Source: a virus. Taken from it: a DNA stretch of 48,437 nt. A model generated the notes under the pieces. That model was given only the letters and a program-made list of their open reading frames with translations, was not told the DNA's origin and searched no databases. The stretch lies in the IMG/VR virus record IMGVR_UViG_3300025383_000037, positions 1 through 48,437 of that record. The stretch is one strand, 5' to 3'. This document shows, piece after piece, positions 29,908 to 38,180 of this stretch (the stretch's first letter is position 1; every line of letters starts with the position of its first letter). The translations under genes were made by a program, and so were the position numbers.

Positions 29908-30987
29908 TCATATAATTTCAAACAAGTTAGGATCAAGACGACTTTGTGGTGGATCAATGCGATTTTCAGCAATTTCAATATATTGCGGATTAAGTTCAAT
30001 AAGCGTAGCATTGCGCCCTAGCTTATCTGCCATATAACCTGTTGTGCCACTACCACCAAATGGGTCTAGAACCATGCCATCTTTCGGACAACCTGCCAAA
30101 ATGCAAGGTTCAATCAATTCAGTAGGAAAAGTGGCAAAGTGTGCTTCTTTATATGGCTTGGTATTGACAGTCCATACACTGCGTTTCTGACGAGTGCCAT
30201 CATCCGTGAATGTATTGCCAATATCACCACGTCCTGTGCCTTCTTGTTCTGTTGCACCAAATTTTCTTGGCGCACCGCCCGATTTTACAGTTGGTTCTTT
30301 AATTGCCACATGATCAAAGTAATAGTTCTTGCTCTTGCTTAGCAGAAAGATATATTCATGTGCCTTCGTGCAACGATCCTTTACGCTTTCTGGCATAGGA
30401 TTAGGTTTGTGCCAAATAATATCCTGACGCAGGTACCAACCATCGGCACGAAGTGCAAATGCTAACATCCATGGAATGCCAATAAGGTCTTTGCTCTTTA
30501 ATCCCTCTAATTTATTATTACGACTTGGGCTATGTGACGGTAAATCTTGATTAGTTTTAGCAACACTTTGCTTGACAAATGCGGTGCCACTGCGATAGTT
30601 GTAATATGAATCACCGATATTGACCCATAGCGTTCCATCATCTCGCAATGTTCTGCGAACTTCACGAAACACTTCAACAAGTTGTGCGATATATTCTTCT
30701 GGTGTTTCTTCTAGCCCAATTTGATTATCGCTACTTGTTGCACCACACTTGCCACAAGTGCCTTTGAACTTGAAAATATTGCCACTTTGATCACGGTCAG
30801 CACGTTCGCCACCATGCGCAGCAATCTTTTCAATATGGTCACAGGTAGGATCGCCACCTGTCCAAGTAGCGGTTCCATAATCACGCAAACCATAATAAGG
30901 TGGCGAAGTTACACACATATTGATACTGCCCTTTGGCAATGTCTGCAACACATCACGGCAATCGCCATTAAGAATTTGAACGGTCAT
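29908..30987 (-). CDS. DNA methyltransferase (N4-C or N6-A, beta-type)
   Basis: A 359-residue protein starting TVQILNGDCRDVLQTLPKGS. The catalytic motif TSPPYYGLRDYG at about residue 28 comes before the SAM-binding motif DPFGGSGTTGYMA at about residue 310, the beta-class order, and SPPY is common in N4-cytosine and some N6-adenine enzymes. The variable middle has CxxC-like Cys pairs (CDH, CGKCG) and QDIIWHKPNPMPESV. No restriction enzyme gene is adjacent, so it is an orphan that probably protects or marks phage DNA. It has a strong sigma70-like promoter and the ribosome site TAGGG. Confidence 0.9.
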   Translation of the reverse strand: MTVQILNGDCRDVLQTLPKGSINMCVTSPPYYGLRDYGTATWTGGDPTCDHIEKIAAHGGERADRDQSGNIFKFKGTCGKCGATSSDNQIGLEETPEEYIAQLVEVFREVRRTLRDDGTLWVNIGDSYYNYRSGTAFVKQSVAKTNQDLPSHSPSRNNKLEGLKSKDLIGIPWMLAFALRADGWYLRQDIIWHKPNPMPESVKDRCTKAHEYIFLLSKSKNYYFDHVAIKEPTVKSGGAPRKFGATEQEGTGRGDIGNTFTDDGTRQKRSVWTVNTKPYKEAHFATFPTELIEPCILAGCPKDGMVLDPFGGSGTTGYMADKLGRNATLIELNPQYIEIAENRIDPPQSRLDPNLFEII

Positions 30988-31014
30988 GTTTTTTCCCTAA
31001 AATAATCAAGTTTA

Positions 31015-31043
31015 ATTATAACAATTGAGTAAGGATAAGTCAA
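31015..31043 (-). promoter_or_regulatory. Sigma70-like promoter of the DNA methyltransferase
   Basis: On the minus strand TTGACT, 17 nt, TATAAT. It lies back to back with the plus-strand late-type motif at 31045. Confidence 0.75.
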
Positions 31044-31044
31044 G

Positions 31045-31051
31045 ATAAATA
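31045..31051 (+). promoter_or_regulatory. Late-type promoter ATAAATA
   Basis: ATAAATA in GATAAATATTC, 27 nt before the start of the 99-residue gene. Early minus-strand and late plus-strand promoters are adjacent here. Confidence 0.55.
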
Positions 31052-31078
31052 TTCTCATATAGATTCGGGGAATCATAA

Positions 31079-31378
31079 ATGTCAGTTCTTTTAAGAAAAG
31101 GTGCCTATGCAGTAGCAAATGCACAAACCATCACCACAGGTAGTTCAAGTAATGCAACTGCTGCTTTTAGTAGTGTAGCAAGTATCTTACGTGTTACAAC
31201 TAACGCAGATACTTTTATTGCTTGGGGTGCTAATCCTACTGCATATAACACTGGAAATTGCATGTTAATCGTTGGTGGCGGCGTAGAATTTATCGCTGTT
31301 AATGGCGGCGATAAGGTAGCAGCAATTCAAAGCACAACCAGCGGTCTTTGCAATGTCCTTGAATTAAAGAGCCAGTAA
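31079..31378 (+). CDS. Small virion-like protein
   Basis: A 99-residue protein (SVLLRKGAYAVANAQTIT...) rich in Ala, Thr, Ser and Asn, with predicted beta strands and composition like the fibre proteins. It starts a plus-strand late transcript that leads to the 1118-residue fibre, so a structural role in the tail or a decoration protein is likely. GGGGAATC precedes the ATG by 8 nt. The stop overlaps the next start by one base (TAATG). No family is recognised. Confidence 0.6.
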   Translation: MSVLLRKGAYAVANAQTITTGSSSNATAAFSSVASILRVTTNADTFIAWGANPTAYNTGNCMLIVGGGVEFIAVNGGDKVAAIQSTTSGLCNVLELKSQ

Positions 31379-31671
31379 TGCCTGGTTTACATAAGGGTTT
31401 GCTACGCCCACATAGCACAAGTGCAACTACTACTGCTCAAACCAATGGTGTTATTGCTGTTGCCAATGGCACTAGTTTGCGTAGTGCAACTGTAAAGAAA
31501 AGTGATTTCAAAACGGGTATGCCAACCAACGGTATGAAGATTACCGTTGCTGGCGGAACTGGCACTATTAGCGGTGTATCAACAAGTGGTGCCAATTATG
31601 TAATTACATATAGTGGCGGCAATGCCTTTACTGGTGGTCTAGGAAATCCATATACGGTTTATCGTAGTTAA
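31378..31671 (+). CDS. Small virion-like protein
   Basis: A 97-residue protein with PGLHKGLLRPHSTSATTT at the start and a Gly/Thr/Ser-rich beta-type end (GGTGTISGVSTSGANYVITY). It overlaps the previous gene by one base. The composition suits a secreted or virion-bound beta protein. No family is recognised; the link to the fibre genes is from position. Confidence 0.58.
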   Translation: MPGLHKGLLRPHSTSATTTAQTNGVIAVANGTSLRSATVKKSDFKTGMPTNGMKITVAGGTGTISGVSTSGANYVITYSGGNAFTGGLGNPYTVYRS

Positions 31672-31672
31672 A

Positions 31673-31679
31673 CTAAATA
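31673..31679 (+). promoter_or_regulatory. Late-type promoter CTAAATA
   Basis: CTAAATA, 19 nt before the ATG at 31699, followed by an ACAGGAT ribosome site. Confidence 0.55.
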
Positions 31680-31698
31680 TATTAAACAGGATTTACCT

Positions 31699-32037
31699 AT
31701 GGACGCCACAGAATTTTTAAGAAAGTTAATTGATGCCATTGCTCATATTCAGCAACCAGCAGATACAGTTCAACCTAATCATGCTCAACTAACTGTTGTA
31801 GCACAGCCTCAGAGTGATTTTCCAGAAGATGAACATACCAGTGATGAAACTGGCGGTGTAATGGTGCCTCCACTACAGCAGAAGATTGAGTTGCTAAAGA
31901 AAGTTGCTGGTGTAGATTCAATGTATGATGATAATGCAGAAGAACAGCCAGACGATGAACTTGCTATTATCAAGCGTAATGCTGGTATACACCCTATCGT
32001 AGCACATATTGCGAGCGATGAAGAAATAGAGAGTTAA
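31699..32037 (+). CDS. Small acidic virion-associated protein
   Basis: A 112-residue acidic protein. The start DATEFLRKLIDAIAHIQQP is helical, the middle is disordered and acidic, and MVPPLQQKIELLKKVAGVDS with a later Asp/Glu-rich tail resembles a small conserved protein found beside structural genes of T4-like aquatic phages. It may be a chaperone or connector for the fibre that follows 7 nt later. Function is an inference. Confidence 0.6.
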   Translation: MDATEFLRKLIDAIAHIQQPADTVQPNHAQLTVVAQPQSDFPEDEHTSDETGGVMVPPLQQKIELLKKVAGVDSMYDDNAEEQPDDELAIIKRNAGIHPIVAHIASDEEIES

Positions 32038-32044
32038 AAATTAA

Positions 32045-35000
32045 ATGAGCCAGTTAGCCAAAATTAAGGCAGGTCGTGTTAATACCGTTAGTTTTGCTGG
32101 CTTTGTTGGCGAGGCTGGCCAATTATTCTATAACACAAGCACAGGTGAATTGCGCTTAACTGATGGTCATACTGTCGGTGGTATTCCAGTTTATGTTGCT
32201 ACAAACAGTGCCAATGTTGGTAATCTTTCTATATCTAATACTACTATATCCACTATTACTCCCAATGCTAATATCAATATTGATACTACTGGCACGGGAA
32301 CTGTTAATATTCTTGGTGAGTTCGTAGTTACAAACACTTCTAATCAACCTATTATTCAAACGCTACAAAACGGCACACTTAATCTTTATACACCAGTTCA
32401 AAACAGCACCGATAGTGGCATTGATATTATTGGTAGCGCAAGTGGCACAATCATTAATCCAACTTCAACTGGTGTTATGCTGCATATTACTGGTCAAGGA
32501 ACACTATCATCAAAGGTATATAATGATGCCTTTGGTAACTATGCACTGTATGCTGGTCGTAGATATGATAATACCGTAGATACACCATATGCAGTTGGTG
32601 CTGGTGAAGATGTGGTTCGTTATGGAGGCACTGCTTATAATGGTGTGTCAGCCCCTGTTGGTGGTATTGCTCATATTCGTATGACCACCACAGAAGCACA
32701 AACTCCATCAAATGCTGGCAGTAATATTTCAATCTGGACTACACCGATTGGAACTACTACACTCACTAAAACCGCATCCTTTGATGGTGGCAATGTTAAT
32801 TTAACGAATGTTAATATTATTGGCACAGCAGTTAATACTGGTGCATCATATTTTTACGGTGATATTCTTCAAACAGGAAATATTACACAAACTGGTAATA
32901 GTATAAGTGTTGGAACAACTACCTTTACAGGTAATGTTGTGCATACTGGTAATACAAGTTTCACTGGTCCAATTACTGTTACTGCAAGTTCATTCTTTCA
33001 AGCCAACCTTAATATTCAAGGCAATATTACCACGCAAGGCAACTCTTATGTAGTGGGCAACAGTATCAATCAAGGCACCACGCTAATGACTGGTAATATT
33101 ATTGCCAGTGGCACTACTAATTTAATTGGTGCCTTTACATCAAATGGAACATCTACGCTAAACGGCAATGTTTATGTTGTAGGAAATATGAACACCACTG
33201 GTGCTGCTATAAGTCTTGGAACCACTAATTTCACTGGTGCTATGACACAAACAGGAACTTTCACCATTTACGGTGATACTTTCCGCTATGGTAATGTTAC
33301 CGATTATGGCACTCGCACACAAAATGGACCAATGTCTATCAATAACCAACTATCTTTTAGTGGAACTGGTAACCTGGCATTTAATGATGGTTCGGTGCAA
33401 ACTACTGCTGCCTTTGGTGCTATTAATAATGGCGGTCATATCACAGGCAGCACAAGTTATGTTGGTTCTGTTCGTTATCTTAACCTAACATCCGATGCTA
33501 CGCCAAGCAACCAACCATCTACAATTGTCTCTCGTGATAGCGTTGGTAATGTGGCTGTTGGTAATATAAGTGCTTATACTATCAATACCACTGCTGCAAC
33601 TGCAAACAGTGCTATTGCTGGTAACTTAATTGTTTATGGTAACTTAAATGTTAAGGGAACTACTACAACTACATTTAGCACAGCACAGACTGTAAGTGGA
33701 TTAACGCTTACTCTTGCTGCAAATGCTGCAACTAGTGGCGCTGCTGATGGCGCTGGCATTGTTATCGGTAATGTTGATTATGCGCATCTATTGTATAGTG
33801 ATTCGCAAACGGCATGGATTAGCAGCATAGATATGGTTCCTGTTACTACGCTTGCACAATCACTTGGTAATGCTACTCGTGTTTGGAAAAATATGTATGC
33901 TGGCAATGCATATGTAACTGGTGAATTAAATGTTGGCGTTCAACCAATTACTGACTTTAACACAATTGCACAATTTACAAGCAACGCCAACTCTTATGCA
34001 CAGACTGTTACGCAGAATATCTCTAACTTGAGTGCAGCAAGCACTGATTATATTGCTGCTGCGGATGTTGGCAGTGCATCTACAAACTTTATTGATATGG
34101 GTATCAATAGCAGCGGCTATGCTGATCCTGGTTTTACACTACAATATCCACTTGATGGTTATGTTTATACAAATGGTGGTAATCTAACCATTGGAACACA
34201 GACTACACAAAAGGCAGTTGTATTCCATACTGGTGGGACACTTGCAGCCAATGAAGCAGGCAGAATTTATAGTGGGCGTTGGTTACTTGGTGCGGTTGAT
34301 GACGGTACCAGCAAGTTACAAATAAATGGCAATACCTCCCTAACCTATGTTAATGGAACTGGTATTGCGCTTACTGGTAATATTTCAGCAAACTATCATT
34401 TTGGTAATGCAAGCCTAATGAGCGGTCTTGCAAACAACCAGGCATTTGCTTCACTTAATGCTAATGTGGCTGCTGCTAATAGCGCAATTGCTTCAACAAA
34501 TGCTAATGTCGTGGCTGCTAATAGCGCAATTGCTTCAATCAACGCAAATGTAACTGCTGCTAATAGCGCAATTACAACTAATACAAATAACATTACAACT
34601 ATTAATGCAAACATTGTTGCGGCAAATAGTGCAATTTCTACACTTACTTCAAATGCGGCAACACAAGCAAATCTAATCACAACTGTTAATGCCAATGTGA
34701 CGGCTGCTAATAGCGCAATTACAAGTAATCAAGCAAATATTACAGCAGCAAATAGTGCTATTACTTCTAATCAAGCAAACATTACAGCAGCAAATAGTGC
34801 TATTACTTCTAATCAGGCAAATATCACTGCTGCCAATAGTGCTATTACAACTAATACTAATAACATTACAACTATCAACGCTAATGTGACGGCTGCTAAT
34901 AGTGCTATTAGCAGTCTTGGAACTAATGCCAATACAGTAACTGCTGCATACTTAACAACATATAGTGGTAATATTCGTGCTGGCAACTTAACTGTTACAA

Positions 35001-35401
35001 ACACAGAAGTTGTTAATACACTTTCTGTTACTGGCAACAGCACAGTTAGTGGAAACTTGACAGTTGGTAATGCTTCAACTAGTGGCAACTTTGTAGGTAA
35101 TTTAAGTGGAACTGCTTCCAAAGCAAATAACCTTGTTGCTGCTTCTAATATCCTTGCAGGTCAATTATCAATTACGCCAGGTTTTATTGGTAAAAATAGC
35201 ACAAGCACACAAACATTTACACTTACTGGTTTAACCACAAGTCACAAAGTTGTAGTGATACCAGCAGCAGACCAAACTTATGGTGTGTTTATATCTGCTG
35301 CATATGCAAGTGCGTTAAACACATTAAGCATTCAATTTACAAACTTTGGTAACCCTCTCACACCAGCCGCATTTAATCTTAATTATTTTGCTTGGGTATG
35401 A
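32045..35401 (+). CDS. Large tail fibre with a repeated coiled-coil shaft
   Basis: An 1118-residue fibre. The start AKIKAGRVNTVSFAGFVGEA and GQLFYNTSTGELRLTDG is a common fibre head. Residues about 270-460 are repeats of NITQTGNSISVGTTTFTGN type. Residues about 800-960 are an unusual stretch of NANVTAANSAI and SNQANITAANSAIT units. The C-terminus (FTLTGLTTSHKVVVIPAA...) is a separate compact domain that may bind the receptor. It shares text with the fibres at 1-11 kb (IDMGINSSGY, NLTIGTQ), so it belongs to the same family though 20 kb away. The stop TGA overlaps the ATG of the next gene. Confidence 0.86.
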   Translation: MSQLAKIKAGRVNTVSFAGFVGEAGQLFYNTSTGELRLTDGHTVGGIPVYVATNSANVGNLSISNTTISTITPNANINIDTTGTGTVNILGEFVVTNTSNQPIIQTLQNGTLNLYTPVQNSTDSGIDIIGSASGTIINPTSTGVMLHITGQGTLSSKVYNDAFGNYALYAGRRYDNTVDTPYAVGAGEDVVRYGGTAYNGVSAPVGGIAHIRMTTTEAQTPSNAGSNISIWTTPIGTTTLTKTASFDGGNVNLTNVNIIGTAVNTGASYFYGDILQTGNITQTGNSISVGTTTFTGNVVHTGNTSFTGPITVTASSFFQANLNIQGNITTQGNSYVVGNSINQGTTLMTGNIIASGTTNLIGAFTSNGTSTLNGNVYVVGNMNTTGAAISLGTTNFTGAMTQTGTFTIYGDTFRYGNVTDYGTRTQNGPMSINNQLSFSGTGNLAFNDGSVQTTAAFGAINNGGHITGSTSYVGSVRYLNLTSDATPSNQPSTIVSRDSVGNVAVGNISAYTINTTAATANSAIAGNLIVYGNLNVKGTTTTTFSTAQTVSGLTLTLAANAATSGAADGAGIVIGNVDYAHLLYSDSQTAWISSIDMVPVTTLAQSLGNATRVWKNMYAGNAYVTGELNVGVQPITDFNTIAQFTSNANSYAQTVTQNISNLSAASTDYIAAADVGSASTNFIDMGINSSGYADPGFTLQYPLDGYVYTNGGNLTIGTQTTQKAVVFHTGGTLAANEAGRIYSGRWLLGAVDDGTSKLQINGNTSLTYVNGTGIALTGNISANYHFGNASLMSGLANNQAFASLNANVAAANSAIASTNANVVAANSAIASINANVTAANSAITTNTNNITTINANIVAANSAISTLTSNAATQANLITTVNANVTAANSAITSNQANITAANSAITSNQANITAANSAITSNQANITAANSAITTNTNNITTINANVTAANSAISSLGTNANTVTAAYLTTYSGNIRAGNLTVTNTEVVNTLSVTGNSTVSGNLTVGNASTSGNFVGNLSGTASKANNLVAASNILAGQLSITPGFIGKNSTSTQTFTLTGLTTSHKVVVIPAADQTYGVFISAAYASALNTLSIQFTNFGNPLTPAAFNLNYFAWV
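34441..34912 (+). repeat. 42-bp tandem repeats encoding a heptad coiled coil
   Basis: Units of 14 residues (two heptads) such as SNQANITAANSAIT occur in tandem, with three nearly identical DNA copies at about 34732-34860 and variants on both sides (NANVTAANSAIS). The DNA core is GCAGCAAATAGTGCTATTAC. Copy number could change by slippage or recombination and alter shaft length. Confidence 0.82.
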
Positions 35402-35664
35402 TACAGAGCAAGTGGCTTGATTATGTTGTAAAAGGTAGTTGCACACCAAAGGCGTGTGGCGGTGCCTGTTGCAAGTTTAAGAATTATACTGATGCTGTCA
35501 ATTATACAGAATCTTGGTGTGAATACTTTGACCAAGTAAATTTATCTTGCACAATTTATGAAACCAGACCAGAAGGTTGTCGCCGCTACCCCGAAGTGCT
35601 ATCACTTGTAGCATTTCCAAAGCATGAAGGTTGCGGCTACTATTTGGAAGAAACGGAAGATTAA
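35398..35664 (+). CDS. YkgJ-like zinc/iron-chelating protein
   Basis: An 88-residue protein with CTPKACGGACCKFKN, CEYFDQVNLSCTIY and RPEGCRRYPE, which is the Cys-rich YkgJ (CxxCxxxCC) pattern thought to bind zinc or iron-sulfur. I chose the ATG at 35398, which overlaps the fibre stop (ATGA); a TTG at 35392 is an alternative. Its role in phage is unknown. The 3' end overlaps the convergent phosphoesterase gene by 4 bp. Confidence 0.78.
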   Translation: MIQSKWLDYVVKGSCTPKACGGACCKFKNYTDAVNYTESWCEYFDQVNLSCTIYETRPEGCRRYPEVLSLVAFPKHEGCGYYLEETED

Positions 35665-36488
35665 ACTTCTACCACTGTTTGTGGATTCCATCCACTATTT
35701 TCACCAGGATATCCTCTGGGATTACAGACTACACGAGTTTCACCAATAGTGTAATCAAACACATTATGCACATGACCATGTGTCCATAGTTTAATTTGTG
35801 GATGGTCAATAATAAATCCATCAAGGTTAGATACAAAACAACCATTCATAATATGCTGATGTGCATAAGTGTGATGAATGCTGCGATGACTTGGTGCGTG
35901 ATGTGTGCATACAACAACCTTGCGGTCTTGTAACTGTGATAACTGAACACGCAACCATTCCAAATCACTCACATGTTTGGCAAGCACCGTTGTTGGACGC
36001 AGTTTATGATACAACCCTTCGCTTGGATGCTCTGTTATAGCACGATAGTCGTTCATCATATCACGGGATGACATAAGTGTAAGTGGATCATGATTGTTAA
36101 AATCAGTCCATAGCGATACACCTAAAAATGTCACATCGCCAATATCAACACGGTCTTGATCACAGAATAGTATATTGCCATAACGTTCAGTTTCTTCATG
36201 CAACACAGGTGTAGTTCGCTCCCACTGACCACTATAATGCTCATGGTTGCCAGCAAGATAGATTACGGTTTTCCAGTTCTCACTGCAATACTTAAAGAAA
36301 TCACGATATCTTGCAGCATCACTTGCATGACCATCATTGTTTCGCATGTCAGCAAGTGAAAGTGGATGACGATACAAATGCTGCGCTAAACAGATATCTC
36401 CACCTAACACAAGAATATCTGCGTCAGGTTTAATTTCTGGTATAGGTGCAAATTCTAAATGTAAATCACTTACTATTTGTATTTTCAT
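35661..36488 (-). CDS. Calcineurin-like metallophosphoesterase
   Basis: A 275-residue protein with all metal-site motifs: DLH near residue 8, GGDI near 29, GNHEHY near 80, THHAPSH near 195, and GHVHN near 239. The family cuts phosphoesters of nucleic acids, cyclic nucleotides or nucleotides; the substrate is not readable. It starts inside the 3' end of the lipoprotein gene (23 bp overlap), so it belongs to the minus-strand small-gene transcript. Confidence 0.88.
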   Translation of the reverse strand: MKIQIVSDLHLEFAPIPEIKPDADILVLGGDICLAQHLYRHPLSLADMRNNDGHASDAARYRDFFKYCSENWKTVIYLAGNHEHYSGQWERTTPVLHEETERYGNILFCDQDRVDIGDVTFLGVSLWTDFNNHDPLTLMSSRDMMNDYRAITEHPSEGLYHKLRPTTVLAKHVSDLEWLRVQLSQLQDRKVVVCTHHAPSHRSIHHTYAHQHIMNGCFVSNLDGFIIDHPQIKLWTHGHVHNVFDYTIGETRVVCNPRGYPGENSGWNPQTVVEV

Positions 36489-36672
36489 GGCATACTTTCA
36501 CATCGTGTCCGTTTTCACTGCGGAACCAACATCCACTTTCTAACCAATCACGATGCGGAACAGTAAGTGGTTTGCGTTCTGCTGGCAGGGGACTGCGTGG
36601 TAATTCATAATCTACCGTTTTCATACATCCCGATAATAGCATAGCGGCGATAATTGTCAATGCGTATTTCAT
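36466..36672 (-). CDS. Small lipoprotein
   Basis: A 68-residue protein with a signal peptide (MKYALTIIAAMLLSGC) ending in a lipobox, so Cys16 would be lipidated and the protein placed on the outer or inner membrane facing the periplasm. The mature part is Pro- and Arg-rich. It could be an Rz1-type spanin subunit, but no Rz partner overlaps it. The start overlaps the stop of the previous small gene (ATGA). Confidence 0.72.
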   Translation of the reverse strand: MKYALTIIAAMLLSGCMKTVDYELPRSPLPAERKPLTVPHRDWLESGCWFRSENGHDVKVCHENTNSK

Positions 36673-36848
36673 TCCGCATCATCCTTTTTTTCCATCTTTT
36701 TAAGACTTAACCCATTGGTAGTGATTTCCCAACATACAACAGTGCCTTCTTCCCAATCCATAAGTTTTAACACATCTTCTGGAAATGACAGTAGCAAGTC
36801 TTTTGTTTCTGGGTCTTCAATGAGTTCAACTGTCCAAGTCTGCGGCAT
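36669..36848 (-). CDS. Small AbrB/MazE-like protein
   Basis: A 59-residue frame starting MPQTWTVELIEDPETKDLLL, with LSFPEDVLKLMDWEEGTVV and CWEITTNGLSLKK. The pattern P-x-x-hLxxxxWxxGxxhxW..xxGhxhxK resembles AbrB/MazE swapped-hairpin DNA-binding domains. Its TGA overlaps the lipoprotein start and its start overlaps the end of the 86-residue gene, both by a few bases, which supports real coding. DNA binding is an inference. Confidence 0.62.
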   Translation of the reverse strand: MPQTWTVELIEDPETKDLLLSFPEDVLKLMDWEEGTVVCWEITTNGLSLKKMEKKDDAE

Positions 36849-37086
36849 TGATTAATTCCATTAATTGAGCAATTGCAATTTTGGCACTATGACGAATTGC
36901 TTCGGCTGGTACCACTTCATTCATCTCACTAATAACGGTAAGTTCTCGCATCGCCAGTGTAATAATATCAGCAGCCTTCCACTCAACCGTAGTTTCCTTT
37001 GGCCAAGTAGAAATGCCGCTAACAGGTGATCGCTCACCACGCTCACATTCTTCTGCAATTCCACGAAGTTTTTCAACAATCTTCAT
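36826..37086 (-). CDS. Small helical protein
   Basis: An 86-residue protein of unknown function (KIVEKLRGIAEECERGERSP at the start, then a helical part). It is coupled with both neighbours: the start overlaps the previous stop by 4 bp and the end overlaps the next gene by 23 bp. No family is recognised. Confidence 0.68.
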   Translation of the reverse strand: MKIVEKLRGIAEECERGERSPVSGISTWPKETTVEWKAADIITLAMRELTVISEMNEVVPAEAIRHSAKIAIAQLMELINAADLDS

Positions 37087-37328
37087 GCTTCACCAATAAT
37101 TGCTTCTGCATCACTGAGTGGCAGATAATAACCAAGCATAACCTTCATGGCTTCAAAATACTGCTTGTTGTTTTCAAGGTCTTCTTGTTCAAAAGGTTTA
37201 AGTTCGCCCTTTTCAACTGCACGATTAGTCAAATCATAGATATCGTTACGAATACGGCGATAGTCTTCAACAAGAATATCACGGAACATGCTTTCTGCGG
37301 TTTCGTCACTAATTTCAATCTTATACAT
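37083..37328 (-). CDS. Small acidic phage protein
   Basis: An 81-residue protein starting YKIEISDETAESMFRDILVE, a pattern I recall in small proteins of T4-like aquatic phages, followed by DYRRIRNDIYDLTNRA and a helical end. Function is unknown. It lies 4 nt after the 207-residue acidic gene on the same transcript. Confidence 0.68.
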   Translation of the reverse strand: MYKIEISDETAESMFRDILVEDYRRIRNDIYDLTNRAVEKGELKPFEQEDLENNKQYFEAMKVMLGYYLPLSDAEAIIGEA

Positions 37329-37332
37329 GTTA

Positions 37333-37956
37333 TTATCCCCTTCTGATTTCTTCGTAACTCATGCCATGTTTTTCTTCCAACTTTGCTTTTTCTTCGGGGT
37401 TGGCTTCATACCAAGCATCAATTTCATCTTCAAGACTGTTATCTTCTTCAACTGCCTCTGTCGCAACTACTACTTCACTTTCGTCTTCATCATCTTCATC
37501 ACTTGGAACATGAACATAAGGAACATGTTCGCCCATGTTTTCAATATCAAGCGGACCACTGAATACTAGTGTGCCATCAACTGCATCCCATCCTAGCATA
37601 TCAACAAGTGCGCCGTATGCATAACCTTCTTCTTCAACGGCTTCTTCAATGGCTGCAATTTCTTCATCGCCAAGATCGCCATAGTCCCATTCATCCCAAC
37701 AACCATCATCTAAATCACGGTCAAAGATATCATACTCAAGTTCATCAATATTAACTTCATCGTTGTTTTCTGCATCTAATTCAGCAGCCAAATCAACTCC
37801 CTCTGGAACAAGTAGCGTGACATAACCCCAACGCCAGCCTGTGCTATAGGTGATGGTCTTGTCATCTTTTCTAAAAAATTCAATTTCTGTAATACTCTTT
37901 TTATAGCGAGTTGATACTTTGTATTCAATTAACTTTGGGGTTGCTTCATCAGTCAT
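37333..37956 (-). CDS. Very acidic protein
   Basis: A 207-residue protein of unknown function. The N-terminal third (ITEIEFFRKDDKTITYSTGW) may be a small beta domain, and the rest is extremely acidic with Asp/Glu runs (DEWDYGDLGDEEIAAIEEA, PSDEDDEDESEVV). Such acidity in early phage genes can point to DNA mimicry, but a plain linker role is possible. The start overlaps the previous gene by 8 bp. Confidence 0.66.
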   Translation of the reverse strand: MTDEATPKLIEYKVSTRYKKSITEIEFFRKDDKTITYSTGWRWGYVTLLVPEGVDLAAELDAENNDEVNIDELEYDIFDRDLDDGCWDEWDYGDLGDEEIAAIEEAVEEEGYAYGALVDMLGWDAVDGTLVFSGPLDIENMGEHVPYVHVPSDEDDEDESEVVVATEAVEEDNSLEDEIDAWYEANPEEKAKLEEKHGMSYEEIRRG

Positions 37957-38179
37957 TGTGCTTCACTCTTTCTAAGTAGGTTTCAATTCTGCGGTCAATA
38001 TATTCGTCAAGATGTGCTTTAAATTTTTCTTTGGCATGTGGCAAAACAGTTTGGCGAATATTATCAGCCATACGCCACTCACCTTCATCATTGTGATGCC
38101 ATTCATCGTCTAGAGTATCAATAAGTTTCTCTAGCGAGTTGATAAAATCTTCAATAATTTCACTGCTTTTTCTGACCAT
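37949..38179 (-). CDS. Small helical protein
   Basis: A 76-residue protein when started at the ATG at 38179, which follows the stop of the API92-like gene directly; in-frame ATGs further upstream overlap that gene. The sequence (MVRKSSEIIEDFINSLEKL, later FKAHLDEYIDRRIETYLER) is helical and charged. Function is unknown. Confidence 0.55.
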   Translation of the reverse strand: MVRKSSEIIEDFINSLEKLIDTLDDEWHHNDEGEWRMADNIRQTVLPHAKEKFKAHLDEYIDRRIETYLERVKHND

Positions 38180-38180
38180 C

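Noticed and set aside
34720-34870. CRISPR-like array
   Set aside because: The repeats are in frame inside a fibre gene and have no unique spacers.
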